Positions 16,153 to 22,368 of a stretch of DNA of 37,292 bases are shown in pieces. Origin of the DNA: an uncultured Eubacteriales bacterium (GTDB lineage Bacteria > Bacillota > Clostridia > Oscillospirales > CAG-272); the NCBI GenBank assembly GCA_905205065.1, contig CAJLCI010000025.1:1-37292 (forward strand). Reading direction: 5' to 3'. Both the position numbers and the translations under genes were made by a program. Below the pieces are notes generated by a model. The model was given only the letters and a program-made list of their open reading frames with translations, ran no database searches and was not told the DNA's origin. Within the stretch, counting starts at the first letter, position 1. The number at the start of each line of letters is the position of its first letter.

Positions 16153-17652
16153 TTATTTATGAAATAATTTCTTTGTATTATACCGCGGCTCACAAGTCAG
16201 GCGTATATCAAGCTTTCTGTAAACGTCTTCATCCACCTGAGACGGAATTATAGTTGAATGAGCTTCACAGCCCCGCAGCATCGGAAGCTTTTCAAAGGCC
16301 TTAGCCGCAACATCACTCATTGACGCGCTGATAGAAAGCGCGACAAGAGCTTCGTCCGAATGCAGCCTCGGATTGCTGTTACCAAGCACCTCAAGCTTCA
16401 GACGCTGAATAGGTTCAATTGTCTGAGGAGAAATCAAGTGAACGTGCTTGGGTATATCGCACAGCGCCTTAACAGCATTTAAAAGGACGGCCGCGGCAGG
16501 TCCAAGAAGCGCAGAAGTTTTTCCGGTGACAATCTTTCCGTCAGGAAGCTGGAGCGCCATTGCCTCCGGATGATTTCTGTCCTCCATCTCAGCCGAGCGT
16601 TTCAGCGCCGCGCCGACGACCGGACGGTCATCAACAGAAACCCCTGCCGTCTGCATTAACAGCTCAAGCTTTTCGACAGATCTTGCGGATACTCTTCCTT
16701 TACGGCTGTCGCACATAGTCGCAAAATATCTTCTTATGATCTCGTCTCTGGACGCCTCGCACACCACATCGTCATCACATATGCAGTTTCCCGCCATATT
16801 GACACCCATATCCGTCGGAGAACGGTAAGGAGACGCTCCCGATATTTTATGAAAAATTGCGTCAAGAACCGGAAAAACCTCGATATCGCGGTTGTAATTA
16901 ACAGCCATTCGCCCATAAGCATCCATATGATACGGATCTATCATATTTACGTCTGAAAGATCGGCAGTAGCCGCTTCATATGCAAGGTTTACAGGGTGCT
17001 TGAGCGGAAGATTCCAGATAGGAAATGTTTCGTATTTGGCGTAGCCGGCCTTAATTCCGCGCTTGTTTTCATGATAAAGCTGTGAAAGACATGTCGCCAT
17101 TTTTCCGCTGCCCGGTCCCGGCGCGGTCACTACGACCAAAGGCCGCGTCGTTTCTATGTACTCATTTCTGCCGAAACCCTCGTCGCTCACAATATGGTTG
17201 ACATTATGAGGGTATCCGTCGATAATATAATGAAAATATACTTTCATACCGAGACGTTCAAGCTTATCATGAAAGGCCATCGCAGATTTCTGACCGGTAT
17301 AATGGGAAATTACAATACTGCCGACATATAGCCCGATGCTGTGAAACGCGTCTATAAGGCGAAGTACATCGGCATCATATGTAATACCGATGTCACCGCG
17401 CATTTTATTGTTTTCAATATCGCCGGCGTTAATTACAATCACAATTTCGACGTCGTCCGACATTTTTGCAAGCATCTTTACCTTGCTGTCAGGCTGAAAT
17501 CCCGGAAGAACACGGGACGCATGATAATCGTCAAAAAGCTTGCCGCCGAACTCCATATACAGTTTCCCGCCAAAGCTCGAAATACGCCTTTCGATTTCCT
17601 TAGATTGAGTCTGGATATACTTTTCGTGATCAAATCCGACCTTGCCCGTCAT
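16153..17652 (-). CDS. DUF1846 domain-containing protein
   Basis: From the ATG at 17652 the protein has 499 residues, the usual family length, beginning MTGKVGFDHEKYIQTQSKEIERRI as relatives do. Conserved blocks include GGKLFDDYHASRVLPGF, SDDVEIVIVINAGDIE, VVVTAPGPGSGKMATCLSQLYHE (a P-loop-like glycine-rich stretch) and SPTDMGVNMAGNCICDD. The family is common in anaerobes and lactic acid bacteria; crystal structures exist but the physiological function is not established. The frame extends 14 codons to 17694, but no ribosome site precedes that ATG; GGGATT lies about 11 bp before the chosen one. The gene has a perfect promoter at 17957-17985 and a roughly 300-nt leader with a strong hairpin, suggesting attenuation. 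Confidence 0.9.
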   Translation of the reverse strand: MTGKVGFDHEKYIQTQSKEIERRISSFGGKLYMEFGGKLFDDYHASRVLPGFQPDSKVKMLAKMSDDVEIVIVINAGDIENNKMRGDIGITYDADVLRLIDAFHSIGLYVGSIVISHYTGQKSAMAFHDKLERLGMKVYFHYIIDGYPHNVNHIVSDEGFGRNEYIETTRPLVVVTAPGPGSGKMATCLSQLYHENKRGIKAGYAKYETFPIWNLPLKHPVNLAYEAATADLSDVNMIDPYHMDAYGRMAVNYNRDIEVFPVLDAIFHKISGASPYRSPTDMGVNMAGNCICDDDVVCEASRDEIIRRYFATMCDSRKGRVSARSVEKLELLMQTAGVSVDDRPVVGAALKRSAEMEDRNHPEAMALQLPDGKIVTGKTSALLGPAAAVLLNAVKALCDIPKHVHLISPQTIEPIQRLKLEVLGNSNPRLHSDEALVALSISASMSDVAAKAFEKLPMLRGCEAHSTIIPSQVDEDVYRKLDIRLTCEPRYNTKKLFHK

Positions 17653-17769
17653 ACATGTCACCGAATCCCTGAATAAACAAAGATTTCCTTTCATATCAGC
17701 AAATACATTTTAATGTTTGAATTATTCTGCCGTCCGCTGACGAAAACTCCGCACCGGATGTCAGGCCTT

Positions 17770-17950
17770 AGCAAACACAAAAACAGGCGTGAAAATTTTT
17801 TCACGCTGTTTTTGTGTGCGGCAGTTTTTCCGAACAATAAACCTAAAGATTCCGCCCCGAAGCTTTATTGAATTTTGTCGGCCATGTACAGCAATACAGC
17901 AGTCCAAAGATTCAAAGGCAAAATATATTTATACAAAATAGTTAAACACT
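17770..17950 (-). ncRNA. Candidate structured leader or small RNA upstream of DUF1846
   Basis: The interval runs from the start expected for the promoter at 17957-17985 to a strong terminator-like hairpin, about 180 nt on the minus strand. Visible structure: a 5' hairpin TTTATACA / TGTATAAA; a central helix CAATAAA / TTTATTG extended after a bulge by CCGA / TCGG; then the terminator. There is no open frame of note. The length suggests a regulated leader or an independent small RNA. It does not match any riboswitch consensus I can recall, and I could not make it fold as 6S RNA. Confidence 0.4.
17774..17817. terminator. Terminator/attenuator hairpin in the DUF1846 leader (bidirectional)
   Basis: Long inverted repeat: on the minus strand CAGCGTGAAAA / TTTTCACGCCTG followed by TTTTTGTGTTTG; on the plus strand the mirror image is also followed by TTTTTGTGTG. 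It lies between the promoter at 17957-17985 and the DUF1846 start, so DUF1846 can be expressed only by read-through or from another promoter. Confidence 0.8.
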
Positions 17951-17956
17951 GTATAA

Positions 17957-17985
17957 ATTATAGCATGTTAAGAATATATTGTCAA
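17957..17985 (-). promoter_or_regulatory. Perfect sigma-A promoter upstream of the DUF1846 leader
   Basis: Minus strand: TTGACA (17980-17985), 17-bp spacer, TATAAT (17957-17962) preceded by TGC. Transcription would begin near 17950, just downstream of the tRNA-cluster terminator. Confidence 0.88.
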
Positions 17986-18003
17986 TATTTCTGAAACGCA
18001 AAA

Positions 18004-18046
18004 ATAAAGAAAAGTCCCGATACGCAAAATACGTGTCGGAACTTTT
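18004..18046 (-). terminator. Terminator of the tRNA cluster
   Basis: Minus strand: stem AAAAGTTCCGACACG / CGTATCGGGACTTTT (one mismatch) followed by CTTTATTTTT. It starts a few bases after the last tRNA-Gly. Confidence 0.9.
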
Positions 18047-18049
18047 CGC

Positions 18050-18125
18050 TGGAGCGGATTACGGGGCTCGAACCCGCCACCTCGACCTTGGCAAGGTCGC
18101 GCTCTACCAAATGAGCTAAATCCGC
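18050..18125 (-). tRNA. tRNA-Gly (GCC), copy 1
   Basis: The minus strand begins GCGGATTTAGCTCATTTGG and the anticodon arm is CGACC-TTGCCAA-GGTCG, anticodon GCC. The acceptor GCGGATT pairs with AATCCGC, and CCA is encoded. It is identical over all 76 bases to the copy at 18318-18393 and is the last gene of the cluster. Confidence 0.98.
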
Positions 18126-18176
18126 GTACGGGACACTCAAAGCGAAGGATATTTCCTAAACCCAAGTTACCCGAAA

Positions 18177-18250
18177 TGGAGGCGCCACCCGGAATCGGAC
18201 CGGGGATAAAGGTTTTGCAGACCTCTGCCTTACCGCTTGGCTATGGCGCC
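18177..18250 (-). tRNA. tRNA-Cys (GCA)
   Basis: The minus strand begins GGCGCCATAGCCAAGCGG. The anticodon stem-loop AGGTC-TGCAAAACCT gives anticodon GCA. The acceptor GGCGCCA pairs with TGGCGCC; CCA is encoded. It sits between the two identical tRNA-Gly genes. Confidence 0.97.
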
Positions 18251-18278
18251 ATAACAAAAACGTAATATAAAACGAAAC

Positions 18279-18300
18279 AGTGAACAGGAAACTGTTCACT
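18279..18300 (-). terminator. Hairpin between tRNA-Gly copy 2 and tRNA-Cys
   Basis: Inverted repeat AGTGAACAG / CTGTTCACT, 9 bp with a 4-base loop, followed on the minus strand by GTTTCGTTTTAT. It may be a weak terminator or a processing signal. Confidence 0.5.
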
Positions 18301-18317
18301 ATTCAAATATTGCTGAA

Positions 18318-18393
18318 TGGAGCGGATTACGGGGCTCGAACCCGCCACCTCGACCTTGGCAAGGTCGCGCTCTACCAAATGAGCTAAATCCGC
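18318..18393 (-). tRNA. tRNA-Gly (GCC), copy 2
   Basis: Identical in all 76 bases, including encoded CCA, to the copy at 18050-18125. The spacer toward tRNA-Phe contains the inverted repeat AAAGCAAA / TTTGCTTT. Confidence 0.98.
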
Positions 18394-18434
18394 ATAAAGC
18401 AAATTACTTTGCTTTATTCATTCCAAGAATAAAA

Positions 18435-18510
18435 TGGTGCCTCCGGTCGGAATCGAACCAACGACACGGGGATTTTCAGTCCCCTGCTCTACCGACTGAG
18501 CTACAGAGGC
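18435..18510 (-). tRNA. tRNA-Phe (GAA)
   Basis: The minus strand begins GCCTCTGTAGCTCAGTCGG. The anticodon arm GGGGA-CTGAAAA-TCCCC gives anticodon GAA. Discriminator A and CCA are encoded. It is the first tRNA after the internal terminator at 18521-18564. Confidence 0.98.
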
Positions 18511-18520
18511 AAAAAAATAA

Positions 18521-18564
18521 CAAAAGACAAAAATCGTGCCGGTTTTACGCCGTAAAACCGGCAC
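18521..18564 (-). terminator. Terminator inside the tRNA cluster, after tRNA-Asp
   Basis: Minus strand: a 14-bp perfect stem GTGCCGGTTTTACG / CGTAAAACCGGCAC with a one-base centre, then GATTTTTGTCTTTTG. It lies between tRNA-Asp and tRNA-Phe, so full transcription of the cluster would require read-through or a second promoter. Confidence 0.8.
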
Positions 18565-18567
18565 ATC

Positions 18568-18644
18568 TGGCGACCCGGATGGGACTCGAACCCACGACCT
18601 CTAGCGTGACAGGCTAGCGTTCTAACCAACTGAACTACCGGGCC
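18568..18644 (-). tRNA. tRNA-Asp (GTC)
   Basis: The minus strand begins GGCCCGGTAGTTCAGTTGG. The anticodon arm CTAGC-CTGTCAC-GCTAG gives GTC. 77 bases with encoded CCA. The spacer toward tRNA-Val contains the inverted repeat TTATTGT / ACAATAA. Confidence 0.98.
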
Positions 18645-18671
18645 TTATTGTACAGAGAAACGACAATAAAA

Positions 18672-18747
18672 TGGTGGGAACAATAGGGCTCGAACCTATG
18701 ACCCTCTGCTTGTAAGGCAGATGCTCTCCCAGCTGAGCTATGCTCCC
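18672..18747 (-). tRNA. tRNA-Val (TAC)
   Basis: The minus strand begins GGGAGCATAGCTCAGCTGG. The anticodon arm CTGCC-TTACAAG-CAG(AG) gives TAC. CCA is encoded. It is the first gene of the cluster, about 30 bp after the promoter. Confidence 0.98.
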
Positions 18748-18778
18748 ATATTATGCCGTTATCTCTGCGACGTTTAAG

Positions 18779-18807
18779 ATTATATCATACAAAAAACTTT
18801 TTGTCAA
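18779..18807 (-). promoter_or_regulatory. Perfect sigma-A promoter of the tRNA cluster
   Basis: Minus strand: TTGACA (18802-18807), 17-bp spacer, TATAAT (18779-18784) preceded by TGA. It is positioned just upstream of tRNA-Val. Confidence 0.92.
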
Positions 18808-19102
18808 TAGTTTTTTGGAAAAAAATTTTACCCGTTTTCAACATATATCTTAAGTGCACCGCGGCGAGCGGCATGGAGAGGTCCGAGGTTAAGACTGCGG
18901 CAGTCTTTCCTGCCTTAACAGAATAAATTGCAAAAGCACAGATAAATACAAAACGAAATATTTTATCCGGAATCTTCTTATCTGCCATAATATTTAATGC
19001 CGGATCCCTTATATCTACCATTATATGAATCCGATACATCCGTGTGACAACAATTAAAAATATTTTTAACCGGGACCATTCCTCCGTCAGCTTCGCATTC
19101 AG
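18808..19102. other. Intergenic region between tRNA promoter and methyltransferase gene
   Basis: About 295 bp. TTAAAAAT-ATTTTTAA (19054-19069) is an AT-only palindrome after the methyltransferase stop and a weak candidate terminator. An 84-codon minus-strand frame (18785-19039) runs into the tRNA promoter and lacks a ribosome site; it is not called as a gene. Confidence 0.4.
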
Positions 19103-19930
19103 CTATATTCGCCTTGCAGTAAAAAACCAGCGTTCATTTTTTTCATCCGCAGGCGTTCCGTTCATGTCTCCGTACACTCCTGCAATTTCAAAACCGCACT
19201 TTTTAAGAACCCTTTTTATTGCAGTCATACTGTAACACCGTTCACTCTGTATTTCATCGCTCCGGATCCATTTGCCGTTCCCGCAGTCAGTAAACAGCGA
19301 CAGATAAAATCTGCATATTTTGTTTTTTTCATTATATTCGTTCTGCCATGCGCACAAAACATCTTCGGCTTCAATAATAAAGTCGCGTCCGGCAAAAATA
19401 TTCTGAAATTTGTACGGCGTATTTACATCGAAAATAAAAACTCCGCTTGGCTCAAGATAATTGTGGAGTGTTCTGAAACATCTTTCAAGATCACCCGGCC
19501 TCGTCAGATAATTCAAACTGTCAAGACAACATACAGCCGCGCTTACGGTACCGTAGAGCTCAAAGCTGCGTATATCCTGACAGAGATACAAGATTTCTGA
19601 TTTTTTTCGGCGCCGCTGCCCGGCATTATGCACAGATTCCGAATCAAAAGACTGTGAATGTTCAAGTCGGTACGCCTCTGAAAGCATATTTTCGGAAATA
19701 TCAATTCCAATCATATCAAAGCCCCGCCTTGCAAGCCTTCTTGTAATAGCTCCCGTACCGCATGCAAGCTCAAGAACTATTTCGTTTTTTTCCTTTCCGT
19801 GCAGCTTTATTTCCCTTTCTATAAAATCAGCATACTTATTATAGTCAACCTCAGAATTGAGTCTTTCGTAATAAGGAGCGAGGACGGAGTATTGCCGGCC
19901 GCAGGACGCGTACGATTTTTCTGCATTCAT
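19103..19930 (-). CDS. Class I SAM-dependent methyltransferase
   Basis: The protein has 275 residues. The SAM-binding motif I is VLELACGTGAITRRLARRGFDMIGIDIS (about 52-79), followed by the motif-II-like CQDIRSFELYGTVSAAVCCLDSLNYL and the post-motif GVFIFDVNTPYKFQ. This is a small-molecule-type methyltransferase like YqeM; the substrate cannot be told. An insert SFDSESVHNAGQRRRKKSE lies between motif I and the acidic motif. AAGGAAA lies about 12 bp before the ATG. It is downstream of yerC on the same strand, but 500 bp of repeats and a likely terminator lie between them. Confidence 0.88.
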   Translation of the reverse strand: MNAEKSYASCGRQYSVLAPYYERLNSEVDYNKYADFIEREIKLHGKEKNEIVLELACGTGAITRRLARRGFDMIGIDISENMLSEAYRLEHSQSFDSESVHNAGQRRRKKSEILYLCQDIRSFELYGTVSAAVCCLDSLNYLTRPGDLERCFRTLHNYLEPSGVFIFDVNTPYKFQNIFAGRDFIIEAEDVLCAWQNEYNEKNKICRFYLSLFTDCGNGKWIRSDEIQSERCYSMTAIKRVLKKCGFEIAGVYGDMNGTPADEKNERWFFTARRI

Positions 19931-19987
19931 TTATAAAATTTCCTTCCTGGCAGCATAGCTGCTCACGTATAAGCATGCCGCCTCAAG

Positions 19988-20021
19988 TATAAAATAAATC
20001 CCTTGTCATGCCTGACAAAGG
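19988..20021 (-). terminator. Probable terminator downstream of yerC
   Basis: Minus strand: stem CCTTTGTCA / TGACAAGG with loop GGCA, followed by GATTTATTTTAT. It lies just past the repeat element R5. A fragment of the same element family (GCAGC-ATA-GCTGC hairpin, then CACGTATAAGCATGCCG) lies at about 19946-19985. Confidence 0.6.
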
Positions 20022-20029
20022 ATTCAATT

Positions 20030-20358
20030 CAATAAGAGGTAAAACCTCATCATAAAGCTTTCGGCAGTGAACTGTACCTCTTCCGGAAAAATCCGGAATA
20101 ACTAACCAGTCTCGAACTTTAAGAAAACACCTTACAGGCAAACGCCAGACATACAATAACTTTACAGACAGACGCCTTCTCAGACAAACATCAAACAGAC
20201 AATAACTTTGCAAACAGGCACCTTTTCAGGCAAACACCAAACAGACAATAACTTTACAGACAGACGCCTTTTCAGGCAAACATCAAGCAGACAATAACTT
20301 TACAGACACTCTGCAGACAAATGCCTTACAGACGTGAGTATCTTGCTTTTAGTTATAA
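20030..20358 (-). repeat. Dispersed intergenic element, copy R5, expanded by a 46-bp array
   Basis: On the plus strand the element starts CAATAAGAGGTAAAACCTC, then ATCATAAAGCTTTCGGCAGT and CTTCCGGAAAAA, matching R2 in the same order (CAATAAGGAGC ... CATAAGGTGTTCCGGCG ... CACCGGAAAAA). It ends TATCTTGCTTTTAGTTATAA, matching CATCTCGCTTTCAGTTATAA of R2. The end hairpin is GAGGT-AAA-ACCTC, where R2 has GGAGC-ATA-GCTCC, so pairing is kept with different bases. The interior holds the 46-bp tandem array. Confidence 0.7.
20124..20336. repeat. 46-bp tandem repeat, four units plus partial copies
   Basis: Units beginning ACAATAACTTTACAGACAG start at 20153, 20199, 20245 and 20291, exactly 46 bp apart, with a few substitutions each and partial copies on both sides. 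Within each unit a CAGACA/CAGGCA motif recurs at roughly 15-bp steps, so 46 bp may be a tripled shorter repeat. The units abut without spacers. Confidence 0.92.
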
Positions 20359-20448
20359 TCTTTATTATGAACAGCAAATAAAGATAGCTTTATTCTAACC
20401 TTCGTCGTTGCCTTAACCACCGATTCTATTGTCAATTTCATTGTTGTA

Positions 20449-20766
20449 TTAATTGTCGGTTTTAATATCGCCTTCATTATCACTCAGTCTTCTAAGTACG
20501 GTTTGATAGCCATCATTTCCATACTTAAGACATCTGTTAACACGGCTGATAGTGGCGGTACTGAGACCAGTCGTCTCGGAAATTTTATTGTAAACACAAT
20601 TATTATTCAGCATTTTTGCGGCCAAAAGGCGTTTAGACATCTCTTTAATTTCCGCTATTGTGCATAAATCTTCAAAAAAGCTGTAGCACTCTTCAACATT
20701 TTTAAGGGAAACAATCGCGTTAAAAAGAAAATCCGTATTTTCATCACGAATACCTTTTGCAGACAT
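20449..20766 (-). CDS. YerC/YecD family TrpR-related regulator
   Basis: The 105-residue protein matches YerC: FLFNAIVSLKNVEECYSFFEDLCTIAEIKEMSKRLLAAKML, then the helix-turn-helix NKISETTGLSTATISRVNRCLKYGNDGY. The fold is related to the tryptophan repressor, but the ligand and targets are unknown for most members. GGAGG lies 8 bp before the ATG. The gene is flanked on both sides by copies of the dispersed element in the same orientation (20030-20358 and 20825-20950), the latter in its presumed promoter/leader region. The last residues (DNEGDIKTDN) are polar and variable. Confidence 0.92.
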   Translation of the reverse strand: MSAKGIRDENTDFLFNAIVSLKNVEECYSFFEDLCTIAEIKEMSKRLLAAKMLNNNCVYNKISETTGLSTATISRVNRCLKYGNDGYQTVLRRLSDNEGDIKTDN

Positions 20767-20824
20767 ATGATTTTTCCTCCGTTTATGACATAATATGGCA
20801 AAACGCTTTCATAAAGTTATATCT

Positions 20825-20950
20825 CAATATGGAGCAAGGCCCGTTATAAGACGTTCCGGAGGTGATTTATACCACCGGATAAAATTAGCGGAAACCGCCG
20901 CTTCAGAATCGACGTCTTACAGACATAAACATTTCGCATTTAAGTTATAA
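20825..20950 (-). repeat. Dispersed intergenic element, copy R4
   Basis: On the minus strand it starts TTATAACTTAAATGCGAAATG and continues to GGCGGTTTCCGC, CCGGTGGT-ATAA-ATCACC and TCCGGAACGTCTTATAACGG, ending GCCTTGCTCCATATTGA. Order and spacing match R2. The central hairpin GGTGGT / ATCACC is kept with a different stem sequence. It lies upstream of yerC. Confidence 0.65.
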
Positions 20951-20989
20951 AATACTTTATTTTAATAATATCACACTTTTACACATTAG

Positions 20990-21016
20990 TAAATAAAAGC
21001 GTTTAAATATTAACGC
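20990..21016 (-). terminator. Probable terminator of lplA
   Basis: Minus strand: short stem GCGTT / AACGC with an AT-rich loop followed by TTTTATTT, 20 bp after the lplA stop. The stem is only 5 bp, so this is tentative. Confidence 0.45.
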
Positions 21017-21037
21017 AGAATTTACAAATAAATTCGG

Positions 21038-22105
21038 TTAGCCGATAATCAGCTGTTCAATATCACCCGGAACCGCGCCGTAAATGTAGCTGCCGACGTC
21101 GGAGAGACCTTTTATAATCTCTTCGCGGACAAATCTGACTCCGCACAGTTTTTCCTCAAGCTCGTTTATCGGCTTGCTTCCGAAGAAATCTCCCTGTATC
21201 GATATTTCATTTATAATTCCGCGGTCGAGTGTAACCGATATTTCTACAAGCCCATACGCAAATCTTGCTTTTTTTCTTTGAGTGTACTCCTTTGATTTAC
21301 CGAAAATCCAATCCCATGAAGAATATTTTTCATCTGCAAGTCTTCGAATTTCAGCCCGCTGTTCGTCTGTAAAAAAAGATATGTTACCGCCGAAGCGCGA
21401 TTCGAGATAACCTCTGAAATCATCCGCGGATTCAGGCAGTATTTTCGTATTTGCGCCCTCGGAGTTTGTTTCAACATTTACAGGATCCGAATTCATTTTT
21501 GTATTTTCCGCACTGTCGGATATACCGCCGCCATTAGCATTTTTCAGAAGTGAAGAAATATTTCCGACACGGCTCTGAACACTCTTTATGCCCTTACTCG
21601 CAAGCTTTGTCTCGTCAGGCCGCAGAACGTCTGCCATATCCGATAAATCGGCCGACCATAAAAGCGTTCCGTGGTGCATGATATGTCCGTTTCGGACGCA
21701 TTGCGCAGTACCGGATACCTTGAATCCGTCCACGGTAATATCATTTCTGCCCGACATTTCGGCATTAAGTCCGAGCTCCCTCAGAGCAGCTATAATAGGA
21801 TCACAAAATCTTGCAAAATTCAGAGTTCCGTTTTCAATATCAGAACTGATAAATGTATAGTTCAAATTACCGAGATCATGAAAAACCGCGCCGCCGCCTG
21901 TAAGTCTCCTGACAATTTTAATATTTTTCTTCTCGGCTGTTTCCAGATTGATTTCCGCGTACGCGTTTTGATTGCGTCCGATTATAACCGCCGGTTCGTT
22001 TCTCCAAAGCATAAAAATATCTTCTTCTCCGGCAGAATCGAGCAGATACTCCTCGGTTGCCATGTTTTCGTACGGTTCCGTACAATCGTTGTGATATATA
22101 ATCAT
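21038..22105 (-). CDS. lplA: Lipoate--protein ligase A
   Basis: A 355-residue LplA with both domains. The lipoate-binding loop RRLTGGGAVFHDLGNLNYTF is at 66-85 and the catalytic lysine in DGFKVSGTAQ is K129. A low-complexity stretch (about 190-235, rich in S, N, E) separates it from the C-terminal domain with KYSSWDWIFGKSKEYT and the long tail needed for lipoate activation. It attaches lipoate to the lipoyl lysine of 2-oxoacid dehydrogenase E2 subunits and H-protein. Here it follows the E1, E3 and E2 genes on the same strand, so it probably modifies K43 of that E2. GGAGGAATAAA precedes the ATG. The 263-bp gap after E1 contains a perfect hairpin at 22254-22284. Confidence 0.95.
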   Translation of the reverse strand: MIIYHNDCTEPYENMATEEYLLDSAGEEDIFMLWRNEPAVIIGRNQNAYAEINLETAEKKNIKIVRRLTGGGAVFHDLGNLNYTFISSDIENGTLNFARFCDPIIAALRELGLNAEMSGRNDITVDGFKVSGTAQCVRNGHIMHHGTLLWSADLSDMADVLRPDETKLASKGIKSVQSRVGNISSLLKNANGGGISDSAENTKMNSDPVNVETNSEGANTKILPESADDFRGYLESRFGGNISFFTDEQRAEIRRLADEKYSSWDWIFGKSKEYTQRKKARFAYGLVEISVTLDRGIINEISIQGDFFGSKPINELEEKLCGVRFVREEIIKGLSDVGSYIYGAVPGDIEQLIIG

Positions 22106-22253
22106 TTTATTCCTCCGTTCCTCTGTCCGCTGACATATAAAAAAGCCGAACCGCGAATATCGCGCCCCAAAAACACATTCTGTATTTTCGGAGGCGGATA
22201 ATCGAGTCCGGCTATGCGGAAACTATATGTATTCAAAAAGTCCGTTATCATTA

Positions 22254-22284
22254 TTTCGGCGGCGAATACAAAGCGCCGCCGAAA
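22254..22284 (-). other. Perfect hairpin between E1 and lplA
   Basis: An 11-bp stem TTTCGGCGGCG / CGCCGCCGAAA with a 9-base loop and no T-run. A second inverted repeat TATCCGT / ACGGATA lies next to it toward E1 (about 22297-22323). Likely an mRNA-processing or stabilising element, or a weak Rho-dependent attenuation site that lowers lplA expression; undecided. Confidence 0.5.
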
Positions 22285-22368
22285 CCGTCGAACGGTATCC
22301 GTCTTATTTAAGCAAACGGATATTCAGCCTGTTTTTACTATAGTAAATATATCAGCATATTCCGGAAA

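Noticed and set aside
18785..19039. 84-codon minus-strand frame between the methyltransferase and the tRNA cluster
   Set aside because: No ribosome site, no recognised family, and its end overlaps the perfect tRNA promoter.
20124..20336. CRISPR array
   Set aside because: The 46-bp units abut directly with no unique spacers, are not palindromic at the ends in the CRISPR manner, and no cas gene is nearby. The same applies to the 15-17 bp arrays.
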